From positions 1-17,664 of the forward strand of contig CAMOUE010000022.1 in NCBI GenBank assembly GCA_946626265.1: a stretch of DNA of 17,664 bases, read 5' to 3'. Under the pieces are notes generated by a model. It searched no databases, was not told the origin of the DNA, and saw nothing but the letters and a program-made list of their open reading frames with translations. The position numbers were made by a program, and so were the translations under genes. The DNA comes from an uncultured Eggerthellaceae bacterium (lineage in GTDB: Bacteria > Actinomycetota > Coriobacteriia > Coriobacteriales > Eggerthellaceae). Of this stretch, positions 1-8,100 are shown piece after piece. The stretch's first letter is position 1, and every line of letters starts with the position of its first letter.

Positions 1-2
1 GC

Positions 3-911
3 AGCATCCAGCATCGCGTCGAGTACCAGAACCTCGGCATCCAGTGCTACGTGCTCATCGCCGACTACCAGGTGATCACCGACCGCGATACGACCGAGCA
101 TATCCAGGACAACGTCTACAACATGGTCATGGACTACCTCGCCGCGGGCATCGACCCCGAGAAGACGCCGATTTTCACACACTCCGCCATTCCTGCGCTC
201 AACCAGCTCATGCTGCCGTTCTTGTCGCTGTGCTCCGAAGCCGAGCTCCAGCGCAACCCGACGGTGAAGGCCGAGCAGGAGGCATCGGGCCACGCGCTCA
301 CGGGCCTGCTCTTGACGTATCCCGTCCATCAGGCGTGCGACATCCTGTTCTGCAAGGGCAACATCGTGCCGGTCGGCAAGGACCAGCTGCCCCACATCGA
401 GCAGACGCGCCAGATCGCGCGTCGCTTCAACGAGCGCTACGGCCACGTGTTCCCCGAGCCCGACGGCGTGCTGTCCGATGCCATCGAGATCCCGGGTCTC
501 GACGGCCGCAAGATGTCGAAGAGCTATGGCAACTCGATCATGTTAGGTGCGACCGCCGAGGAGACGGCCAAGCTCATCAAGAAGTCGAAAAGCGATTCCG
601 ACCGCAACATCTATTTCGACAAGGAAAACCGCCCCGAGGTGTCGGCTCTGCTGACGACGGCCGCGCTGTGCTCGGGCCGGACCGAGGTCGAGATCGCCGA
701 CGAGATCGGCGACGGCGGCGCGGGCATGCTCAAGCGCATCGTCACCGAGAGCGTCAACGGCTTCCTCGCCCCGCATCGCGAGCGCCGCGCCCAGTACGAG
801 GGCGACCTCGATTACGTGAAAGACGTCCTGCACGAGGGCAACCGTCGCATGAACGAAATTGCAAACGCCACGCTCGAGGAAGTTCGCGAAGCCATGAACA
901 TGGTGTACTAG
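3..911 (+). CDS. trpS: Tryptophan--tRNA ligase, 3' part (5' end outside the window)
   Basis: This is the C-terminal part of tryptophanyl-tRNA synthetase, the class I enzyme that charges tRNA-Trp in the cytoplasm. The reading frame is open to the window edge, giving 302 visible residues, so the N-terminal HIGH-type motif and the true start lie upstream. The frame has a GTG at 51, but in-frame codons before it also read as TrpS (…YQNLGIQCYVLIADYQ), so that GTG is not the start. The class I signature appears as GRKMSKSYGNSI at about nt 505-540. Other family segments are TYPVHQACDILFCKGNIVPVGKDQLPHIEQTRQIARRF (split here: active-site loop GKDQLPHIEQTR) and the C-terminal anticodon-binding helices. 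It ends in TAG at 909-911 and converges with the permease gene 38 bp away. I see no frameshift or odd residue. Identity is secure from the motifs and their order. Confidence 0.95.
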   Translation, partial: SIQHRVEYQNLGIQCYVLIADYQVITDRDTTEHIQDNVYNMVMDYLAAGIDPEKTPIFTHSAIPALNQLMLPFLSLCSEAELQRNPTVKAEQEASGHALTGLLLTYPVHQACDILFCKGNIVPVGKDQLPHIEQTRQIARRFNERYGHVFPEPDGVLSDAIEIPGLDGRKMSKSYGNSIMLGATAEETAKLIKKSKSDSDRNIYFDKENRPEVSALLTTAALCSGRTEVEIADEIGDGGAGMLKRIVTESVNGFLAPHRERRAQYEGDLDYVKDVLHEGNRRMNEIANATLEEVREAMNMVY

Positions 912-949
912 GTCGGCGGGTGGCGCTTGGCCGAAAAGCGGGCGGCGTC

Positions 950-1819
950 TCAGCGCGTCCGTTGCTCGGGCAGCACTTCGGACACGACGATCGCGGCGAA
1001 CACGAGCGCGAAGCCGATCACGACGCGCGGCGTCAGGCTCTCCGCCCCGAGCGCCACGCTGAACGCCACGCCGAACACGGCTTCGAGCGACAGAAGCAAG
1101 GCGGCCGACGCCGGCGGAAGATGCGCTTGCCCGATGTTTTGGAACAGCAGCGCGACCGTCGTGCACGCGACGGCCAGGTACCCGAGCGATATCCAGCAGT
1201 CGGCCGGCAGGGCCGCCCACGAAGGCGCGGGCTCGAACGCGAGCCCGACGACCCACGAGCACGCTGCCACGCCGACGAACTGCCACAACGTCAGCACGTA
1301 GATGTCGCGTCCTTCCGCGAACTTCGACACGAGGATGATGTGCAGCGCGTAGAAAACGGCGCATACGAGCGTCATCGCGTCGCCGAAGCGAATCGACATC
1401 TCGCCGCTCTCGCCGTCGAGGCTGATGAATCCGATGCCCGCGATGCAGAGCGCTGCCGCGACGATGTTGAAGCGGTTCGGGCGCCTGCGTAGCAGCAGCC
1501 ATGCCAGGAACGGCACGATGACGCAGTATGTGCCGGTGAGGAACGCGTTTTTGCCCGGCGTCGTGTCGGTGATGCCGATCGTCTGCGTGTAGTACGCCAA
1601 AAACATGGCAAGCCCGAACAGCAACCCGTAGCCGACATGGGATTTCTCGAAGTAGAGCGCGCGCCGCCCGAGGAAAATGACGCCCATGATGACCGCGGCC
1701 GCGCTGAATCGAACCGCGAGAATCCAGGCTGGCGTAATGGCGTTCGTCACGTCCTTGACGATGACGAAAGAACTTCCCCATATGATCGTGGCCACGATGA
1801 TGAGTAGCCGATACCGCAT
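950..1819 (-). CDS. EamA/DMT-family permease
   Basis: This encodes a 289-residue integral membrane protein of the drug/metabolite transporter superfamily, with ten hydrophobic segments arranged as two EamA repeats (about residues 3-134 and 145-283). The first repeat opens with the family-typical IIWGSSFVIVKD. The second ends with a helix preceding the short basic tail PEQRTR. Such proteins usually export or take up small metabolites such as amino acids, but the substrate cannot be read from sequence. The ATG at 1817-1819 is preceded by GGGAAG about 8 nt upstream, which supports this start. The gene converges with trpS and is divergent from adk, sharing a 110-bp intergenic region, so it is probably monocistronic. 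Length is normal for the family and nothing is truncated. Confidence 0.88.
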   Translation of the reverse strand: MRYRLLIIVATIIWGSSFVIVKDVTNAITPAWILAVRFSAAAVIMGVIFLGRRALYFEKSHVGYGLLFGLAMFLAYYTQTIGITDTTPGKNAFLTGTYCVIVPFLAWLLLRRRPNRFNIVAAALCIAGIGFISLDGESGEMSIRFGDAMTLVCAVFYALHIILVSKFAEGRDIYVLTLWQFVGVAACSWVVGLAFEPAPSWAALPADCWISLGYLAVACTTVALLFQNIGQAHLPPASAALLLSLEAVFGVAFSVALGAESLTPRVVIGFALVFAAIVVSEVLPEQRTR

Positions 1820-1929
1820 GTGAGCTTCCCGCTAGCTTCCCGTCGAATCCTGTGCGTTTGTCGATGCGCAGCCGCACGTGTTTGGTTACAATGTCATAAG
1901 AACTATACCCGAAGAAAGGATGCACGAAT

Positions 1930-2556
1930 ATGAATATTGTGCTGCTGGGCGGGCCTGGTGCCGGTAAAGGCACGCAAGCTGCGATGCTTGTCGAAGAGTT
2001 CAAAACCCCTCATATCTCAACTGGTGATATGCTCCGCGCTGCGGTAGCCGCGGGCACGGATCTCGGCAAGAAGGCTAAGTCGTTCATGGACGCCGGCGAG
2101 CTCGTTCCCGACGACGTCATCATCGGCCTGGTCATCGACCGTCTGCAGGAGCCCGACACCGACGCTGGCTTCATCCTCGACGGCTTCCCCCGCACGTCCG
2201 CGCAGGCCGTCGCCCTCGACGCCGAGCTCGGCAAGCTCGAGCGTCCGCTCGATGCAGCGCTTCTCATCGACGTCGACCCCGAGGTCATCGTCAAGCGCCT
2301 CTGCTCGCGTCGCATGTGCCGCGACTGCGGCTTCATCGGCAACGAGTCCGACGCCGCATGCCCGAAGTGCGGCGGCGAGATGTACCAGCGCGACGACGAC
2401 AACGAGGCCACGGTGCGCAACCGCCTCGAGGTCTACGAGAAGTCCACGTCTCCGCTGATCGACTACTATCGCGGCAGCGAGCTGCTCGTGGCCATCGACG
2501 GCGACCGCGATCCGAAGGTCGTCTACGCCGACGTGAAGGAAGCGCTGTCCCTGTAA
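1930..2556 (+). CDS. adk: Adenylate kinase, zinc-binding LID type
   Basis: Adenylate kinase (208 residues, cytoplasmic) interconverts ATP + AMP and 2 ADP. The P-loop GGPGAGKGTQ lies at residues 7-16. The AMP-binding segment HISTGDMLRAAV and the core motif ILDGFPRTSAQA follow. The LID carries four cysteines, C130-x2-C133 and C144-x2-C147, a zinc-knuckle arrangement known from Gram-positive adenylate kinases, followed by YQRDDD. The gap between the two cysteine pairs is 10 residues, shorter than the roughly 16 I expect from Bacillus-type enzymes. The start ATG has AAAGGA nine nt upstream (1915-1920). A possible -10 TACAAT sits at 1887-1892 but I see no good -35. In many bacteria adk lies in the secY ribosomal cluster. 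Here it stands alone with its own terminator, which suggests independent expression. Confidence 0.96.
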   Translation: MNIVLLGGPGAGKGTQAAMLVEEFKTPHISTGDMLRAAVAAGTDLGKKAKSFMDAGELVPDDVIIGLVIDRLQEPDTDAGFILDGFPRTSAQAVALDAELGKLERPLDAALLIDVDPEVIVKRLCSRRMCRDCGFIGNESDAACPKCGGEMYQRDDDNEATVRNRLEVYEKSTSPLIDYYRGSELLVAIDGDRDPKVVYADVKEALSL

Positions 2557-2565
2557 GCGCGCTGG

Positions 2566-2616
2566 ATTCTCTAGCGAATCGTATTCTCTGGCGAATCGTA
2601 TTCCGTTGCTTCACGT
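2566..2616 (+). repeat. Tandem 17-bp repeats after adk (two close copies, one degenerate)
   Basis: ATTCTCTAGCGAATCGT (2566-2582) is followed directly by ATTCTCTGGCGAATCGT (2583-2599), one mismatch in 17. The next 17 bases (2600-2616) begin ATTC and end CGT but are otherwise diverged. The array sits between the adk stop codon and its terminator, so it would be transcribed as part of the 3' UTR. No function is evident. Confidence 0.6.
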
Positions 2617-2631
2617 ATTCCGTTTAGCGAG

Positions 2632-2665
2632 AAGGCGGTGAAGGGGTTCCCTCACCGCCTTTTTT
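2632..2665 (+). terminator. Rho-independent terminator of adk
   Basis: A perfect 10-bp stem (AAGGCGGTGA at 2632-2641 with TCACCGCCTT at 2652-2661) closes a 10-nt loop and runs into six T residues (2660-2665). It lies 76 bp after the adk stop codon and has the classic intrinsic-terminator form. Confidence 0.9.
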
Positions 2666-2721
2666 GGTGTAAATGCGAGAGGACTCGGATGGCTGTTACG
2701 CACGAGCCCTGCAATGATACG

Positions 2722-2757
2722 TTGTACCCGTCCCCTTGTCTCATTATAATTGCGCTA
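2722..2757 (+). promoter_or_regulatory. Promoter of the large membrane-protein gene, predicted leaderless transcript
   Basis: A -35-like TTGTAC (2722-2727) and a perfect -10 TATAAT (2745-2750) are separated by exactly 17 bp. A start point seven bases after the -10 box falls on 2757, the A of the ATG of the next gene. No Shine-Dalgarno sequence can lie between the promoter and that ATG. This points to a leaderless mRNA, a mode well known in actinobacteria. Confidence 0.7.
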
Positions 2758-4931
2758 TGTTTTCAGGGGGGGAAATAACAGCGCAGCTGCGCGTGGCGCT
2801 CGACGCGCGTGGCGGTTTGTTGAAACAGGCGCTCAAAGGCCTCATCGGCGTCGTTTTCGTGGCGATGCTGCTCGAGGTTTTCCTATTCAACATCAACTTC
2901 TTCCTCACGATGGGCTACGAGGAAGTCGACCTGGCCGACGAGCTGCAGCTGCCCGTCGACGACGATGGATGCTACCGCTTGAGCGAAATCGACCACCGAA
3001 TCGAGTTTCCCGACCTCGACATGTCCGTTCACAACATCCACGTCGATTTCGCAGGTTGGCAGCCGGCGCAGGTGATCACGCTGCAGATCCGGTATACCGA
3101 CGACGCGCACCTCACGTATTTCTACACGACGGACTACACGTACGGACCTCCCGACATCGACGTGTCGACTGCGGTTTCCGAAAGCGAGTACATCCACGTC
3201 AGCGCGGCGGGCAACGTCGGCGCGCTCAGCATCGAGATCGTCGACGAGGACGTGTCGTACCCGGTCAGGCTCGTGGGCCTCTCGATTAACGCGCCCGAGC
3301 CGTTTTATTTCAACTGGCTTAGGTTCTTCGTGGTCGTCGTCGCGCTCGCCGTCGGATGGATGTTCCGCCCGACGTCGCGCATCTACAAGATAAGCATGGT
3401 CGACGAGCCGCGGTTCACGAAGTGCGCCATCATCGCCGCCGTGGTCGTCGAAGTCGCGATAGTCGCGTCGTTCCTGTTCATGGGGTCGAATCTCGTGGGC
3501 GTGGCGTCGAAGAACTACAACTACGGGGCGTGGGATCGCGAGAGCATCGTCAACGTGTTCGAGGCGGGCGGCGACAACGCGCAGCAGTACGCGATGCTCG
3601 CCGCCGCTTTCGCCAAAGGCCAGCTCTATCTCGACGAGGAGCCGCCCGAATGGCTCCAGCAGATGGAAGACCCCTACGATAAGGGCGCGCGCGACGAGGC
3701 GTTGAAGCTCGGCGGGGAAGACTACCTGTTCGACGCGGCCTACTACGACGGTCATTACTACGTGTACTTCGGCGTGGTTCCTGCGCTTTTGTTCTACCTG
3801 CCGTTCTATTTGGCGACGGGGCAGAACTTCCCGACGGCAATCGGCGTTCTCATGGCGATGATCGCGTTCATGCTCGGGTGCACGGCGTTGCTCGACCGAT
3901 TCGCCCGCTACCATTTCCGACGCGTGAGCCTCGGCGTGTACCTGCTGCTGCAGATTCCGCTCATCATGTGCAGCGGGGCGCTCTATCTCGTGAAGTTCCC
4001 GACGTTCTACTCGCTTCCCATCATGTGCGCGCTGGCGTTCTCGGTGTGGGGGCTCTACCTGTGGATGCGTGGCCGGGCGAGCGAGCGACCGGAAGGCTGG
4101 TACGCGCTCGGCTCGCTGTGCATGGCGCTCGTAGTGGGGTGCCGCCCGCAGTTCCTCGTGCTCTCGGCCATCGCGTTTCCGCTGTTCTGGCGAAAGTACA
4201 TTACGAAACGGCGTTTGCTCACGCCGGAGGGCGCGCGGGAGTTCGCGTGCCTCATCGTGCCGTACGTCATCGTCGCGGCCGGCATCATGTGGTACAACTG
4301 GGCGCGTTTCGGGTCGGTGACCGACTTCGGGGCGAACTACAACCTGACGGTTCACGACATGCCCAAACGCGGTTTGGCGCTCGGGCGGATCGCGCCGGCG
4401 CTCTTCGCGTTCTTCCTGCAGCCGCCGACGGTCGACGGCACGTTCCCCTATATATTGCCCGCCGCGTTCGACACGACGTTCGTCGGCCAGACGGTGCGCG
4501 AGGTCACGTTCGGCGGCATCCTCGTGTGCCTGCCGGTCCTGTGGATCCTCCCGTTCGCGCGGCCCATCCTGCACCAGCGCATCGAGCAGCGCGCGACGAA
4601 GACCGTCGCGGGCGTGACCATGGTGCTCATCGGGGCGGGCCTTACGACGTCCCTGCTCGATGCCGAGATGGCGGGCATCTTGCAGCGCTATTACGCCGAC
4701 TTCAGCTTCATGTTCCTGGCGGCCGCCGTCCTGCTCGCGTTCATCGCCAACGAGAACATGCGCGAGGACTCCGGCCTCGAGCGCCTGTTCCGTCGCGGCT
4801 TGCCCGTGCTCGTCGGCTTCTCGGTGCTCTATATAGTGCTTCTGTGCTTCGTTCCCGAGTCCGGCTGGTACGCCAGCGTCTACGACTGGGCCTACCAGGA
4901 CATCGTCGAGTCCTTCCAATTCTGGACATGA
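2757..4931 (+). CDS. Large polytopic membrane protein, GT-C-like architecture (function unknown)
   Basis: I recognise the architecture but not the exact family. The product is 724 residues from ATG 2757. A possible in-frame TTG at 2736 lies upstream of the -10 box and is excluded. After a short cytoplasmic N-terminus comes one membrane helix (about 29-49), a soluble beta-rich, acidic domain of about 130 residues (50-182), then about ten further hydrophobic segments with large loops. One loop (about 250-340) holds GGDNAQQY and YYDGHYYVYFG, and a later GCRPQF is also distinctive. An external soluble domain, many helices and acidic residues in an early loop recall GT-C membrane glycosyltransferases and related cell-surface polysaccharide enzymes. 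That is inference from layout only, and no catalytic DxD or ExD can be assigned with certainty. The gene is flanked by its own promoter and by a long inverted repeat starting right after the stop, so it is probably monocistronic. Confidence 0.75.
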   Translation: MFSGGEITAQLRVALDARGGLLKQALKGLIGVVFVAMLLEVFLFNINFFLTMGYEEVDLADELQLPVDDDGCYRLSEIDHRIEFPDLDMSVHNIHVDFAGWQPAQVITLQIRYTDDAHLTYFYTTDYTYGPPDIDVSTAVSESEYIHVSAAGNVGALSIEIVDEDVSYPVRLVGLSINAPEPFYFNWLRFFVVVVALAVGWMFRPTSRIYKISMVDEPRFTKCAIIAAVVVEVAIVASFLFMGSNLVGVASKNYNYGAWDRESIVNVFEAGGDNAQQYAMLAAAFAKGQLYLDEEPPEWLQQMEDPYDKGARDEALKLGGEDYLFDAAYYDGHYYVYFGVVPALLFYLPFYLATGQNFPTAIGVLMAMIAFMLGCTALLDRFARYHFRRVSLGVYLLLQIPLIMCSGALYLVKFPTFYSLPIMCALAFSVWGLYLWMRGRASERPEGWYALGSLCMALVVGCRPQFLVLSAIAFPLFWRKYITKRRLLTPEGAREFACLIVPYVIVAAGIMWYNWARFGSVTDFGANYNLTVHDMPKRGLALGRIAPALFAFFLQPPTVDGTFPYILPAAFDTTFVGQTVREVTFGGILVCLPVLWILPFARPILHQRIEQRATKTVAGVTMVLIGAGLTTSLLDAEMAGILQRYYADFSFMFLAAAVLLAFIANENMREDSGLERLFRRGLPVLVGFSVLYIVLLCFVPESGWYASVYDWAYQDIVESFQFWT

Positions 4932-5027
4932 GAGTGAGTCGGCCTCCCCGTTGCCCCTGGCCCATTGTGCGTCATGGGTCGGGGTAACGGGGAGGCCGAC
5001 TCACTCGCCGGGAGGCCGACTCACTCG
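4932..5027 (+). repeat. Long inverted repeat with a duplicated right arm
   Basis: The left arm (4932-4957, 26 nt) begins on the base after the preceding stop codon. It pairs with 4981-5006 across 26 positions with one mismatch, which would be a G-U pair in RNA. The intervening 23 nt contain a further CCCAT/ATGGG pair (4961-4965 with 4974-4978). The right-arm core, GGGAGGCCGACTCACTCG (4990-5007), is repeated exactly at 5010-5027 with a 2-nt spacer. The left arm can therefore pair with either right copy, but not both. There is no T-tract, so this is not a classic terminator. It may be a dispersed palindromic repeat or an RNA switch or stabiliser. Confidence 0.85.
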
Positions 5028-5165
5028 ACCGTTCGCCCATCATTCGCAACCGTTTCCCAACTCGCCCCGCTACGTGTTCCTTTCGCCAGCCCATAGCATG
5101 TGCAATTCCCGATTCCTGATACCATGTACTGTTATTGAGAGAAGGGCGAACGAAGGAGACAATTC

Positions 5166-8100
5166 ATGGCACGTGAATTCAAATCCATGGACGGCAATAA
5201 CGCCGCCGCGTACGTTTCGTATGCTTTCACCGAGGTAGCGGGCATTTACCCCATTACCCCGTCATCGCCGATGGCTGACTATGTTGACCAATGGTCAGCG
5301 CAAGGCAAGAAGAACATCTTTGGCACGACCGTAAAGGTCGTCGAGATGGAGTCCGAGGCAGGTGCCGCCGGCGCCGTCCACGGCTCGCTGGGCGCCGGTG
5401 CGCTTACCAGCACCTACACGGCCAGCCAGGGTCTGCTGCTCATGATCCCCAACATGTACAAGATCGCCGCCGAACAGCTGCCGAGCGTGTTCCACGTCTC
5501 TGCGCGTACGGTTGCCACCCATGCGCTCAACATCTTCGGCGACCACTCCGACGTCATGGCGTGCCGCCAGACCGGCTTCGCGATGCTCGCCGAAGGCAAC
5601 GTCCAGGAGGTCATGGACCTCTCGGCCGTCGCGCACCTCGCCGCCATCAAGGGCAAGGTGCCGTTCCTGAACTTCTTCGACGGTTTCCGCACTTCTCACG
5701 AGATCCAGAAAATCGCCGTGTGGGATTACGATGACTTGGCCGAGCTCTGCGACATGGATGCCGTGAAGGCGTTCCGCGAGCATGCGCTCAACCCCAACCA
5801 TCCGTCCATGCGCGGCAGCCACGAAAACGGCGACATCTTCTTCCAGCACCGCGAGGCCTGCAACGCGCATTACGACGCGTTGCCCGCGGTGGTCGAGGAG
5901 TACATGCACAAGGTCAACGACAAGCTCGGCACGAACTACGAGCTGTTCAACTACTACGGCGCGCCGGACGCCGACCGCGTCATCGTTGCCATGGGCAGCT
6001 TCTGCGACGTAATCGAGGAGGTCATCGACTACCTGAACGCCCATGGCGAGAAGGTCGGCCTCGTGAAGGTGCGCCTGTACCGTCCGTTCGTGTCCGAGAA
6101 GTTCGTCGAGGCGCTGCCGGCGACATGCACGAAGCTCGCGGTCATGGACCGCACGAAGGAACCGGGCGCCGACGGCGAGCCGCTGTTCCTCGACGTGGTG
6201 AACGCGCTCGTGAAGGAAGGCCGCATGGACGGCCTCACCGTCGTGGGCGGCCGTTACGGCCTGGGCAGCAAGGACACGCCTCCCGCCTCCGCCTTCGCCA
6301 TCTACGAGGAGCTCGCGAAGGACGCTCCCAAGCGCGAGTTCACGGTCGGCATCGTCGACGACGTGACCAACCTCTCGCTTCCCGAGGATCCGAACTGCCC
6401 GAACACCGCAGCTGAGGGCACCATCGAGTGCAAGTTCTGGGGTCTGGGCGGCGACGGCACGGTCGGCGCGAACAAGAACTCCATCAAGATCATCGGCGAC
6501 CATACCGACAAGTACGTGCAGGCCTACTTCCAGTACGACTCGAAGAAGACCGGCGGCGTGACCATCTCGCACCTGCGCTTCGGCGATAGCCCGATCCGCA
6601 GCCCGTACTACGTCAACAAGGCCGACTTCGTGGCCTGCCATAACCCGTCCTACGTCACCAAGGGCTTCCGCATGGTGCAGGACGTCAAGCCCGGCGGCAC
6701 GTTCATGATCAACTGCCAGTGGACGCTCGAAGAGCTCGAGCATCACATGAACGCCGAGGCAAAGCGTTACATCGCGGCCAACGACATCCAGCTGTACCTC
6801 ATCAACGCCATCGACCTGGCAGTCCAGGTCGGCATGGGCAAGCGCACAAACACCATCTTGCAGTCGGCGTTCTTCACGCTGTCCAAGGTCTTGCCGCAGG
6901 AGGAAGCCATCGGCTACATGAAGGACGCTGCCACGAAGTCCTACATGAAGAAGGGCCAGGAGATCGTCGACGCCAACCACAAGGCGATCGATGCCGGCGC
7001 CACGGCGTTCGTCAAGGTCGACGTGCCCGCGTCCTGGGCCGATGCCGTCGACGAGCCCGCCGCTTCAACGCATGAGGGTCGCGAGGCGCTCGTCAAGCAG
7101 GTCATCGACGTCATGGAGCCGGTCGGTCGCATGGACGGCGACCGCCTGCCGGTTTCGGCGTTCACCGACTACGTCGACGGCCAGTGGGAGCTCGGCGCCT
7201 CGGCGTTCGAGAAGCGCGGCGTGGCCGTGCTCGTTCCCGAGTGGAACGCCGACGAATGCATCCAGTGCAACCAGTGCGCGTTCGTCTGCCCGCATGCGAC
7301 GATTCGCCCGTTCGCGCTGACGGAGGAGGAAGCCGCCGCTGCTCCTGCTCAGACCAAGCTCATCGAGGGCAAGGGCAAGGCGAAGGGCCTGAAGTACACG
7401 ATGGCCATCTCGCCCCTCGACTGCATGGGCTGCGGCGTGTGCATCGGCCAGTGCGCGAAGAAGGCGCTCACGATGGTGCCCGCCGAGAGCCAGCTCGAAC
7501 AGCAGCCGGTCTTCGACTACTGCGTCGAGAAGGTCGCGGCCAAGCCCGAGCTTGCCGGCAACACGGTCAAGGACAGCCAGTTCCTGCAGCCGTACCTGGA
7601 GTTCAGCGGTTCGTGCGCAGGCTGCGCCGAGACTTCCTACGCGCGCCTGGTGACCCAGCTGTTCGGCGACCGCATGTACGTCTCCAACGCCACGGGCTGC
7701 TCGTCGATCTGGGGCAACCCGGCCGCTACGTCGCCCTACACCACGAACAAGGCCGGTCAGGGTCCCGCATGGAACAACTCCCTGTTCGAGGACAACGCCG
7801 AGCACGGTCTGGGGCTCCTGCTCGGACATGAGGCCGTTCGCGGCAAGGTGCTCACCGACACGCTTGAGGTCGTTGCCGCAGGTGTTAGCGACGAGCTGAC
7901 CGCCGCTGCTGTGGCTTGGATCGAGGGCCGCAAGGACGCCGAGGCCAGCAAGGCCGCTGCCGCCGCCTACGTCGCCGAGCTCGAGAAGCATGCCGACGAC
8001 CCGCTGTGCGCTGCCGTGCTCGCCAACAAGGATTACCTCACCAAGAAGTCCATCTGGATCTTCGGTGGCGACGGCTGGGCGTACGACATCGGTTACGGCG

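Noticed and set aside
912..949. Terminator between the convergent trpS and permease genes
   Set aside because: CGCTT/AAGCG gives only a weak five-bp stem without a T-run on either strand, so no terminator can be claimed.
543..2003. Long open frame on the minus strand, 486 codons
   Set aside because: It runs antisense to trpS and over the adk start and, in another frame, over the permease gene. Its translation is Arg/His-rich with no motif, as expected from GC-biased shadow frames.
5031..5151. GTTCGCCC/GGGCGAAC inverted repeat spanning the nifJ leader
   Set aside because: It is only eight bases over a 105-nt gap in GC-rich DNA, so it could easily be chance and no other structure supports it.
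5295..6980. Long minus-strand open frame across nifJ, 561 codons
   Set aside because: It is antisense to unmistakable PFOR sequence, and its composition (Val/Asp/His/Arg) is that of a third-position mirror frame.
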